Assembly (NCBI GenBank): GCA_014381555.1 | Contig: JACNLO010000067.1 | Span: 1-33,382 of the forward strand | DNA length: 33,382 bases | Reading direction: 5' to 3' | DNA from: Planctomycetota bacterium | Lineage (GTDB): Bacteria > Planctomycetota > Phycisphaerae > Phycisphaerales > SM1A02 | Shown here: one piece after another, positions 8,670 through 15,882 of the stretch | Layout: every line of letters begins with the position of its first letter | How positions within the stretch are numbered: the first letter of the stretch is position 1 | Notes under the pieces: generated by a model | Databases searched by the model: none | Told to the model about the DNA's origin: nothing | What the model saw: only the letters and a program-made list of their open reading frames with translations | Program-made: the position numbers and the translations under genes

Positions 8670-8906
8670 ATGAACAAAGATTACGGCAGAAGCCAACCAA
8701 AAACGTATCTCAAAACTGACAATCGAGATAAAAAATACATCGATTACAAGTCTGTTGATGATTTACGGCGTCTAATGACCCCGAACGGAAAAATCTATTC
8801 GCGGAAGCGCTTAGCAACATCTGCCAAGGAACAACGCATGGTCGCTCAAGCAATCAAACGAGCCCGGTATATGGCGTTGCTCCCCTTCACTTCTGGAACA
8901 ATGTAA
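8670..8906 (+). CDS. rpsR: 30S ribosomal protein bS18
   Basis: 78-residue component of the small-subunit platform, binding 16S rRNA with bS6. Diagnostic family segments are present: KYIDYKSVDDLRR, GKIYSRKRL and SAKEQRMVAQAIKRARYMALLPF. AAAGGA at 8655-8660 is a good ribosome-binding site, 9 nt before the ATG. In many bacteria rpsR lies between rpsF (or ssb) and rplI; here it stands alone between the amidotransferase operon and a TPR gene. No CxxC zinc motif is present, so it is the zinc-free form. A dispersed CCGCGG repeat begins right at the stop codon. Confidence 0.97.
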   Translation: MNKDYGRSQPKTYLKTDNRDKKYIDYKSVDDLRRLMTPNGKIYSRKRLATSAKEQRMVAQAIKRARYMALLPFTSGTM

Positions 8907-8923
8907 AAAACGAACCGCGGGAT
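8907..8923 (+). repeat. dispersed CCGCGGGAT element, copy 1
   Basis: ACGAACCGCGGGATAGTTT (8910-8928) directly follows the rpsR stop. It matches, with one difference in the core, the elements at 19316-19337 and 24797-24818. The core CCGCGG is palindromic. The similarity to copy 2 continues through ATAGTTT into the following tandem repeat. Confidence 0.7.
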
Positions 8924-9027
8924 AGTTTCTCGCTGTGCATAGAAGTCATTTGGTGCAATACCCAATTGTATAAACAGTTTCTCGCAGTGCATAGAAGTCA
9001 TTTGGTGCAATACCCAATTGTATAAAC
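8924..9027. repeat. 52-bp tandem duplication, two copies
   Basis: Two head-to-tail copies of a 52-bp unit, 8924-8975 and 8976-9027, start at AGTTTCTCGC. The only difference is T at 8934 versus A in the second copy. The unit contains no gene. The near identity indicates a recent duplication in the rpsR-TPR convergent spacer. Confidence 0.95.
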
Positions 9028-9035
9028 AGATATGT

Positions 9036-9069
9036 ATCCCTCCGTGCTTCTGCGCCTCTGTGGCGTTTC
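9036..9069 (+). repeat. dispersed CTCTGTGGCGTTTC element, copy 1
   Basis: A 34-bp stretch ending CTCTGTGGCGTTTC matches, at 29 of 34 positions, the reverse complement of 19354-19387. It is therefore a dispersed intergenic element present in opposite orientations relative to the CCGCGGGAT element next to it. Confidence 0.75.
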
Positions 9070-9114
9070 CTGATTACAATAATTTATTGCACCTAAAAAA
9101 ATAGGTTAACTGTA

Positions 9115-10467
9115 TTAAGGGGAAACCTTGGAGCCCCATAATTTTCGAATAAACTTTGCCACCCCTTCCAAAATTAATCTGTAACGGAGCCGTCGCAAAT
9201 CGCTGTCTAGTGGATCCACGGAAAGACCTCTGCGTACCCAACCCCACGCTGCGCGATAGCGGTTGTTTTTCACAGAAGCAAGTGCTAAGTTGTGAATCGA
9301 AGCAATACAGTTTGGGTCAAAACGAAGAACTTTCCGGCTAATAGCAGCACCATCATCAACGTTACCCATTGCGAACATCGAGAATGCAAGCAGCCGTAAA
9401 CACTTCAATTTCATAGGATCTTCATCAGAAAGTGTGGGTCGTAGTGTTTCAAGTAATGTTGTTGCCACAGATGGTTCGCCCGAGGCAAGCAATAATTCTG
9501 CTATGAATATTTTTTCTTCTACTGACTTACTCTCATCCATTCGCTCCACATACTCTTGAAGAAGTGGTTTTGCAGCAGTAGGTCTGTGCATTGCAAGCAA
9601 TGTTTGGGCAAGGTGAAGACACGCCGTCGGATGACTCGGGTCAAGCCGCCGAACTAAACCCCAAGCTATAAACGCCTCTTCCCACCGCTGTTCTTCCATT
9701 GCAAACTTACCTGCACGAATATGTGCATCCACATTAGCAGGTTCTAACTCTAAAACTCGGTGAAGTCTAATTAACGCTTCATTCGTTCGACCAGATTCTG
9801 CGAGAACATCTGCATGGAGGAGCAAGGCCTGAACATTACCAGGGTCTTCTCTTAACTCTTGCAGAAGAATTTGAGATGCTTGTTGCCCCTGTCCTGAAGC
9901 TACTAGCGTGCTAGCAAGTCGTAGACGACCTCCTGCAACCTGTGCATCTATTTTGAGCGCTTCTCTTGCACACCAAACCGCTCGTTCAAAAAGTGAACGT
10001 GATAGTAAACTACCGCTCATAGCGACAAGCACATTCGCACTTGGTTCTTCTAGTGCATCTTGAGCCATATAAAACGCCGTTTCAGATGCGTCGTGATTAC
10101 CTATGGCAGCATTTGCATCAATAAGCATTGCCCACGCTGGCTCAACGGAGGGCTGAAGTGCTAGCACCTTTTCAACCCATCGAATTGAATCTTCAAATCT
10201 TTCTAGGCGAAGGCAGGTGGAGCCCGCAGCAAGTTGAGGATCGATAGATTCGATGAGCAATCTTGAAGAGTGTTCATAACTGGACAACGCTTCCCCGTCA
10301 CGGCCAATTCGTTCAAGAGTTAGTCCAAGATTAAAGTGCCAATCCCCCTGCTCTGGGTCTATCTCAAGCGCTTTTCTAAGCTCAGTTTCAGCTTCTGCCC
10401 ACCTTCCACGCTCAAACATTTCAAGTGCACGGTCTGCGTGCTGTTCTGCATCTTGCCAACTACTCAT
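9115..10467 (-). CDS. tetratricopeptide-repeat protein
   Basis: About 450 residues composed almost entirely of TPR units, for example ALEMFERGRWAEAETELRKA and LGLTLERIGRDGEALSSYE, with the typical W/L-G-Y-A-P spacing. There is no signal peptide or membrane segment, so it is probably a cytosolic protein-interaction scaffold. The start at 10467 (MSSWQDAEQ) is preferred because the TPR region begins just after it; the longest frame starts at 10506 and adds 13 residues (MQQVHV...). Neither start has a clear ribosome-binding site. It is divergent from the HEAT-repeat lipoprotein gene. The specific function is not recognised. Confidence 0.85.
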   Translation of the reverse strand: MSSWQDAEQHADRALEMFERGRWAEAETELRKALEIDPEQGDWHFNLGLTLERIGRDGEALSSYEHSSRLLIESIDPQLAAGSTCLRLERFEDSIRWVEKVLALQPSVEPAWAMLIDANAAIGNHDASETAFYMAQDALEEPSANVLVAMSGSLLSRSLFERAVWCAREALKIDAQVAGGRLRLASTLVASGQGQQASQILLQELREDPGNVQALLLHADVLAESGRTNEALIRLHRVLELEPANVDAHIRAGKFAMEEQRWEEAFIAWGLVRRLDPSHPTACLHLAQTLLAMHRPTAAKPLLQEYVERMDESKSVEEKIFIAELLLASGEPSVATTLLETLRPTLSDEDPMKLKCLRLLAFSMFAMGNVDDGAAISRKVLRFDPNCIASIHNLALASVKNNRYRAAWGWVRRGLSVDPLDSDLRRLRYRLILEGVAKFIRKLWGSKVSP

Positions 10468-10555
10468 ACATGCGTATTGTATGTCCGAAACATGAACTTG
10501 TTGCAACTTATTCCGCTTGATTTGTTAAGAATCGAATACACTGCACATACTTCTC

Positions 10556-11998
10556 ATGAATGCAAATTCACAGTACATTTTTAAAGCATTAATCGTGGTT
10601 TGTAGCGCCTATTTCGTCATTGGATGCGAAGCCCCTCCAACAACAAATCCACTGCCTCAAGAGGTCACAAAACGAACTTCAACTATACCGTTTGTTTCTA
10701 CAAATGAATCATCTAAAACAATTGATTCGCTCAAGGCACGTTTACTTGAATCCTATTCTTTGTATTGGCCACTCATCTCATCTGAACACCAACATGAGCA
10801 ATTACCAGGCGTTTTAAGTGATCCTCTTCCAGAATTGAGGGAATTTGGAATAGAACGAGTCGCAGTCTTACTGAGAGATGGAGATGCAACTGATCAAGAA
10901 TTACAACTTGTTGTTGATCTACTGAGAGACCCTAGCCCGTCAGTCAGAATTGCTGCTGCAAAGCTATTACCTGAAATTAATGTTCCTGGTTTATCCGAGT
11001 ATGTTGCAAACTCTTTGTCGATTGAAAAAGATTCACTCGTAATAAAAGAAGAACTTTTGTTTTTCATGACTCGCCCACATCCAAAGGCAATTGAACCAAC
11101 AATTGCACTCCTTTCACATTCTCCGGTTGATTCTGCTGCAAACACGCTTATAGTCTTGCTTAATGCCAACGAAATTTCAGGCGATACAAAACAGCGCGTA
11201 GTTCAAACTGTTCAAAAATCAAGAAAATCGGACGATAGCCCTTCGCTCATTACTCTTGAAGCCATGTTGGGTGATAAAACTGTACAACAAAAACTAATTC
11301 GTTTACTTGAACACCAAGACGAAGAGATTCGTTTTGCTGTTGCGGAAGGTTTTGCTTCAGCAGGATATGCGCAACCACTCATTGAGCGAGCAGATAATCC
11401 TGAGTTGTATGAGTATGCACTTACTGCACTTCAAGGACGTGTTGGGATTGAGTCTTTCAAACAGCTCATGGATTTATATATCCCAGATAATGACCTATGG
11501 AATGCCTCTGCATTTTCAATTGCAACGGCACTTGATACAAGCTCTCTTCTTCGAGCTGATGACATGCTCAAGCGAATCGGGATGAATGAGCTTAGACTCC
11601 AGGTGCTAGGTGCAATCTGGGAAAAGGCGTCTGAAAAAAGTCTTGCTGCACGCAAAGCGATTGCACGAAGAGCAGTCCCACTTATGATTTCTTCTGATGA
11701 TGCTGTTGGTGCATTGCAACTTCTTGATGTATTTGGAGAATCACTCGTTGATGAGGACTTACTAACTCTGCGGTTTAGGGCTGCAATCTCAGCATCTGCT
11801 TGGGATGCTGCTGCTGATGCAAAACCTACTCCGGAACCCTGGATTGGTGCTTGGGAACTAGAAAGAAAAGCTGATCCAACAGCTGCATCTGTTATTCGTC
11901 AGCAAATTACTTCAAGGTTCAAAGACGAACTAACGCCAGAACAAAGAGAACTGCTAGGAATTGTGCAAGTAGACGCAACACCAAACCAAGACCAATAA
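10556..11998 (+). CDS. HEAT-repeat lipoprotein
   Basis: 480 residues. The N-terminus is a lipoprotein signal peptide: a hydrophobic core (ALIVVCSAYFVIG) followed by Cys24 in VIGC, the expected lipidation site. The mature part is built of helical repeats with the HEAT pattern, for example LVVDLLRDPSPSVRIAAAKLLPEI and LIRLLEHQDEEIRFAVAEGFASAG. It is therefore probably anchored to a membrane facing the periplasm and acts as a binding scaffold. It is 16 bp upstream of fumC on the same strand, but no functional link is evident. Family not recognised beyond the repeats. Confidence 0.85.
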   Translation: MNANSQYIFKALIVVCSAYFVIGCEAPPTTNPLPQEVTKRTSTIPFVSTNESSKTIDSLKARLLESYSLYWPLISSEHQHEQLPGVLSDPLPELREFGIERVAVLLRDGDATDQELQLVVDLLRDPSPSVRIAAAKLLPEINVPGLSEYVANSLSIEKDSLVIKEELLFFMTRPHPKAIEPTIALLSHSPVDSAANTLIVLLNANEISGDTKQRVVQTVQKSRKSDDSPSLITLEAMLGDKTVQQKLIRLLEHQDEEIRFAVAEGFASAGYAQPLIERADNPELYEYALTALQGRVGIESFKQLMDLYIPDNDLWNASAFSIATALDTSSLLRADDMLKRIGMNELRLQVLGAIWEKASEKSLAARKAIARRAVPLMISSDDAVGALQLLDVFGESLVDEDLLTLRFRAAISASAWDAAADAKPTPEPWIGAWELERKADPTAASVIRQQITSRFKDELTPEQRELLGIVQVDATPNQDQ

Positions 11999-12014
11999 AG
12001 CACGAGAAAACGAA

Positions 12015-13454
12015 ATGGCAAAACGAAAAACAAAAACACGAATTGAACGTGACTCTATGGGGGAAATGGAAGTTCCGTCACATGTTCTATTTGGAGCGAC
12101 CACACAACGTGCATTGCTAAATTTTCCAATCTCTGGAAGGACATTGCCACCATCATTGATTTGTGCATTTGCGTTACTAAAACGTTCCGCAGCAGTTGTC
12201 AATCATAAACTTAAGTTACTTGACCAACGCCGTGCAAGATACATCGCTGATGCTTGTGATGGGATTCTTGATGTTTTTGATGATCCAAATCGAGTTGATG
12301 GCATGATGGATCACTTCCCACTCGATATTTTTCAAACTGGTTCTGGGACTTCAACCAATATGAATGTCAACGAGGTCATTTCAAATATTGCTTGCAGAGA
12401 AGCTGGAAAACCAATTGGAGCGAAAGACCCAATTCACCCAAATGACCATGTCAACATGGGACAATCTTCAAACGATACATTCCCAACTGCGATGCAAATT
12501 GCTGCGTGCATCGACATCAAAACTTTACTAATTCCAAAACTCAAATCTATGAGAAAGAGTTTAAAAGCGAAAGAGAAAAAATGGGACAAAATAGTGACCA
12601 TTGGGCGTACACATCTTATGGACGCCACTCCAATTCGAGTTGGTCAAATATTCTCCGGTTATGTTGCCGCAATTGATTATGGTATATGTCGTGCAGAACG
12701 AGCAATGATGCGACTTGCTGAAAATTTGCCAATTGGCGGAACAGCCGTCGGCACTGGAATGAATACGCATTCAAGGTTTGCTTCAATGGTCTGCAAGGAA
12801 CTCAAAAAGTCGACTCGAATTTCCTTTCAAGAAGCAAGCAATCATTTTGAAGCGCAATCAACCAGGGATTGCGTCGTCGAAGCGCATGGTGAACTCAAAA
12901 CCATCGCAACAAGTATGTCTAAAATTGCAAATGACATTCGTTGGCTTGGGTCTGGACCTCGATGTGGTTTATTTCTACTCTCTTTACCTGCAGTACAACC
13001 AGGCTCATCAATTATGCCCGGAAAAGTGAACCCCGTCATTTCAGAATCTGCAATGCAAGTGTTTTGCCAAGTCGTAGGAAACGATGTTTCAATAACGACT
13101 GCTGCAAGTGGCGGAATTGGTTCATTGTTGGAGCTCAACTTATGTATGCCATTAATTGCAGATCGTCTTATTGAATCTATTTTGCTCTTGAGCCAAACCG
13201 CAGAAACCCTTGATGAAAAACTTATTCAAGGGCTCGAAATAAATAAAGAAATTGCAGAAGGGCTTGTAGAGCAAAGTCTGATGATTGGGACTGCATTAGC
13301 CCCAATTATTGGATATGACCGAGCTGCTCAACTTGCTAAAGAGGCGTTTTCAACTGGCGAAACGATTCGTGAATGTGTTTTACGCCACAATTTGCTTGAC
13401 GAAGAAGAACTCGATGAACATTTAGATTTTTATGCCATGACCGAGCCCTCATAG
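12015..13454 (+). CDS. fumC: class II fumarate hydratase
   Basis: Reversibly hydrates fumarate to L-malate in the TCA cycle; iron-independent homotetramer of the fumarase/aspartase superfamily. The family signature GSSIMPGKVNP occupies residues 330-340. Other conserved regions are TGSGTSTNMNVNEVI (108-122), HPNDHVNMGQSSNDTFPTAM (141-160) and GRTHLMDATPI with H200. The 479 residues match FumC. Aspartase is the main alternative, but the NDHVN...SSNDTFPTAM region and GRTHLMDATP favour fumarase. It lies close behind the HEAT lipoprotein gene and is followed after 48 bp by the permease, so all three may be co-transcribed. Confidence 0.92.
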   Translation: MAKRKTKTRIERDSMGEMEVPSHVLFGATTQRALLNFPISGRTLPPSLICAFALLKRSAAVVNHKLKLLDQRRARYIADACDGILDVFDDPNRVDGMMDHFPLDIFQTGSGTSTNMNVNEVISNIACREAGKPIGAKDPIHPNDHVNMGQSSNDTFPTAMQIAACIDIKTLLIPKLKSMRKSLKAKEKKWDKIVTIGRTHLMDATPIRVGQIFSGYVAAIDYGICRAERAMMRLAENLPIGGTAVGTGMNTHSRFASMVCKELKKSTRISFQEASNHFEAQSTRDCVVEAHGELKTIATSMSKIANDIRWLGSGPRCGLFLLSLPAVQPGSSIMPGKVNPVISESAMQVFCQVVGNDVSITTAASGGIGSLLELNLCMPLIADRLIESILLLSQTAETLDEKLIQGLEINKEIAEGLVEQSLMIGTALAPIIGYDRAAQLAKEAFSTGETIRECVLRHNLLDEEELDEHLDFYAMTEPS

Positions 13455-13502
13455 CGTCAATAATGCGGCTTTGACCAAAATGGTGCATAATGTGGATACA
13501 TC

Positions 13503-15614
13503 ATGGCGTTCATACCATCAACTAAAAAGAATCTAGGTCTGTTTGGCGTTTTCGCCCTTGCAACTGGGGCAACTTTAAGCAGTGGATTTTTCTTGTTGCC
13601 AAGTTTCGCAACCCAAATAGCAGGCCCAGCAGTGGTTCTTGCGTATTTGATTGCAGGGCTCTTGCTGATTCCTCCCATGCTGAGCAAAATCGAGTTAGGA
13701 ACTGCAATGCCAAGATCCGGTGGTGAATACTACTTCCTCGACAGAAGCCTAGGCCCTATGGTCGGGACGATTGGCGGTCTTGGAATTTGGTTAGCACTTC
13801 TCTTAAAGATCTCCTTCGCACTTGTAGGAATGAGTGCATACATCCAACTCTTTCTTCCAGATAGTACTAGCGATTCTGTGTATACCTTTATCGCGCTCGG
13901 ACTCGTGGTGTTCTTTGGTGGACTAAATCTCCTTGGAGCAAAAAAGACGACAACCTTTCAAATTATACTTGTCGCCTCTCTTCTCTCATTGCTAGGGTGG
14001 TTTCTTACGGCGGGAAGTTTAGAAATTAAACCGATAAATTTCTCGGGATTCTTCGATAGTGGGTCTCAAAATATCCTATCCGCAGCTGGTCTTGTTTTTA
14101 TTAGTTACATTGGTGTAACTAAAGTCATAAGCGTAGCTGGTGAGATAAAGGATCCAGAACGTAACTTGCCACTTGGGCTCTTTCTTGCAATAGGAACTGC
14201 TATTACTGTTTACATAGTTGGCTTGTTTATTATGGTGGGTGTTGTAGGAACAGACTCACTCTCCATTAAAAATGGCGAGATAAACCTCACTCCTGTTTCT
14301 ACCGTTGCAGCAGCAATTACTGGATCAAGGACGGGTGCATACATTATGGGGGTTGCAGCAATCATCGCATTTCTTTCTGTTGCGAATGCGGGGATTTTAA
14401 GTGCATCTCGATATCCGCTTGCCATGAGTAGGGACCATTTACTTCCTAAGACTCTGCGAAAAGTCGATGGCAACGGCACACCTGTCGTTGGAATTATTCT
14501 TTCTGCGTCGCTCATCATCGCCGTTATTTTATTTTTAGACCCTTTAAAGATAGCAAAACTCGCAAGTGCATTTCAACTACTCATATTTTCGATACTTTGC
14601 CTTTCTGTGATTGTGATGAGAGAAACAAAACTCAATTCGTATGACCCTGGCTTTAGAGCTCCCTTTTATCCTTGGCTACAGTTAGTCGGTGCTTCTGCAT
14701 GTATCACCTTTATCTTTATGATGGGTTGGCTCCCAGTCTTCTTTTCTTCTGGCATCGTTGTCGTTGGTACTGTTTGGTATTTTGCCTACGCACGTAAGCG
14801 AGTCGAGCGGTACGGTGCGATTTACCATATATTTGAACGCCTTGGAAGAAAAAGATTTGGTGCCCTTGACACCGAACTCCGAGAAATTTTAAAAGAAAAA
14901 GGGTTACGAGCACATGACCCATTTGATGAAATTGTTGCAAAAGCAACTGTTGTCGATGCGTCCCATGGAAACACGTTTGAAGATATTGTTCTCAAAGCAT
15001 CTGCAGAATTAGCTTCTTTGTTACCAACTACAGCAGAAGCGCTATCGCAGGGCTTCCTACATGGAACGCGCGTTGGTGCAACGCCTGTCACTGGCGGCGT
15101 TGCTCTTCCTCACTTGCGGCTTCCAAATCTTGAACAATCCATGATGGTCATCGCCCGAAGTAAGGATGGCGTCACGATTGACGTGGGCGACGCGTTTGGC
15201 GGGCACCATGAAGAACAATCCATCCATGCCATTTTCTTTTTAGTGAGTCCAGAAGATGATCCCTCACGACATTTACGATTACTTGCACAACTTGCTGGAC
15301 ATGTCGACAAGGAAGGGTTTATGGAACTCTGGCTAAAATCTAAAACCAACCAGGATATGAAGGAAATTCTCCTTCGAGAGAATCGGTTTATGTCATTGCA
15401 TCTCGACATTGGCACAGTAGCGGAGTCGATTATAGATTTGCAACTCAGCCAATTGAATATTCCTGATAATTGTCTCGTTGCTCTTATCCATCGAAGAGGA
15501 TACATGGTTGTCCCAAGGGGAAGTACGGTTCTTGAAAAAGGCGACAAACTAACAATTATTGGGGAAGAACAGGGTATTCAAGAACTCAAAAGCCAATACT
15601 ACAATTCCAAATAG
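13503..15614 (+). CDS. APC-family permease fused to PTS EIIA-type and RCK_C domains
   Basis: 703-residue three-part protein. Residues 10-430 form an APC-superfamily amino-acid permease with about 12 membrane segments, including SSGFFLLP at 26-33 and the PRSGGEYYF motif at 70-78. Residues 480-625 resemble a PTS fructose/nitrogen EIIA domain: FLHGTRVGATPVTGGVALPH carries the candidate phospho-accepting His537. Residues 640-700 are an RCK_C (TrkA-C) ligand-binding domain with GYMVVPRGSTVLEKGDKLTIIG. The C-terminal part likely gates transport in response to phosphorylation state and a small ligand. Substrate unknown. No other PTS gene is in the window, so the phosphoryl donor, if any, is elsewhere. 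A strong hairpin follows the stop. Confidence 0.85.
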   Translation: MAFIPSTKKNLGLFGVFALATGATLSSGFFLLPSFATQIAGPAVVLAYLIAGLLLIPPMLSKIELGTAMPRSGGEYYFLDRSLGPMVGTIGGLGIWLALLLKISFALVGMSAYIQLFLPDSTSDSVYTFIALGLVVFFGGLNLLGAKKTTTFQIILVASLLSLLGWFLTAGSLEIKPINFSGFFDSGSQNILSAAGLVFISYIGVTKVISVAGEIKDPERNLPLGLFLAIGTAITVYIVGLFIMVGVVGTDSLSIKNGEINLTPVSTVAAAITGSRTGAYIMGVAAIIAFLSVANAGILSASRYPLAMSRDHLLPKTLRKVDGNGTPVVGIILSASLIIAVILFLDPLKIAKLASAFQLLIFSILCLSVIVMRETKLNSYDPGFRAPFYPWLQLVGASACITFIFMMGWLPVFFSSGIVVVGTVWYFAYARKRVERYGAIYHIFERLGRKRFGALDTELREILKEKGLRAHDPFDEIVAKATVVDASHGNTFEDIVLKASAELASLLPTTAEALSQGFLHGTRVGATPVTGGVALPHLRLPNLEQSMMVIARSKDGVTIDVGDAFGGHHEEQSIHAIFFLVSPEDDPSRHLRLLAQLAGHVDKEGFMELWLKSKTNQDMKEILLRENRFMSLHLDIGTVAESIIDLQLSQLNIPDNCLVALIHRRGYMVVPRGSTVLEKGDKLTIIGEEQGIQELKSQYYNSK

Positions 15615-15615
15615 A

Positions 15616-15647
15616 ACACTCCCCACGGTTGAAACCGAGGGGAGTGT
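15616..15647 (+). terminator. strong hairpin after permease gene
   Basis: ACACTCCCC (15616-15624) and GGGGAGTGT (15639-15647) form a perfect 9-bp stem. It continues inwards, after an A-A mismatch, with CGGT/ACCG around a TGAA loop. It starts 2 nt after the stop codon. No T-run follows directly (CGCTCCTTT), so it may be a weak intrinsic terminator or an mRNA 3'-end stabiliser. Confidence 0.55.
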
Positions 15648-15668
15648 CGCTCCTTTGTAGGAGATTTT

Positions 15669-15729
15669 GGGGAGAGAGAGGGGGAGAATTAAGAGAGAGT
15701 GGAAATAGGAGAGGAAATAAAGAGAGAAG
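15669..15729 (+). other. GA-rich strand-asymmetric tract
   Basis: About 60 nt that are almost entirely purine on the + strand (GGGGAGAGAGAGGGGGAGAA and similar), broken only by a few Ts, in the 268-bp convergent spacer between the permease and the kinase genes. No ORF, repeat unit or known RNA is recognised. The rest of the spacer (15730-15882) holds a T-run at 15773-15780 and the small hairpin listed separately. Confidence 0.7.
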
Positions 15730-15824
15730 TTTTGAGTAGTACGATTGTTAGAGTGTTAGGTTCGAGGTTTGTTTGTTTTTTATCAGATACCCCCTTCTAT
15801 CCACAACAACACAATTTGTGAACC

Positions 15825-15841
15825 GTTTTTCCAAGAAAAAC
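15825..15841 (-). terminator. possible weak terminator hairpin of kinase gene
   Basis: GTTTTTC/GAAAAAC form a perfect 7-bp AT-rich stem around a 3-nt loop, 42 bp past the stop of the kinase gene. The low GC of the stem makes terminator function uncertain. Confidence 0.25.
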
Positions 15842-15882
15842 AGCAAAACCTTGATTATAAGCCAATATCGGCGTATTCCCTA

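Noticed and set aside
8924-9027. Possible CRISPR array
   Set aside because: There are only two directly adjacent 52-bp copies with no spacers, and no cas genes in the window.
9115-10467. Assignment of the TPR protein to a sulfotransferase or secretion family
   Set aside because: Only repeats are visible; no catalytic domain or signal peptide.
15110-15547. 145-codon minus-strand ORF
   Set aside because: It is antisense to the EIIA/RCK_C part of the permease; Ser/Arg-rich shadow translation.
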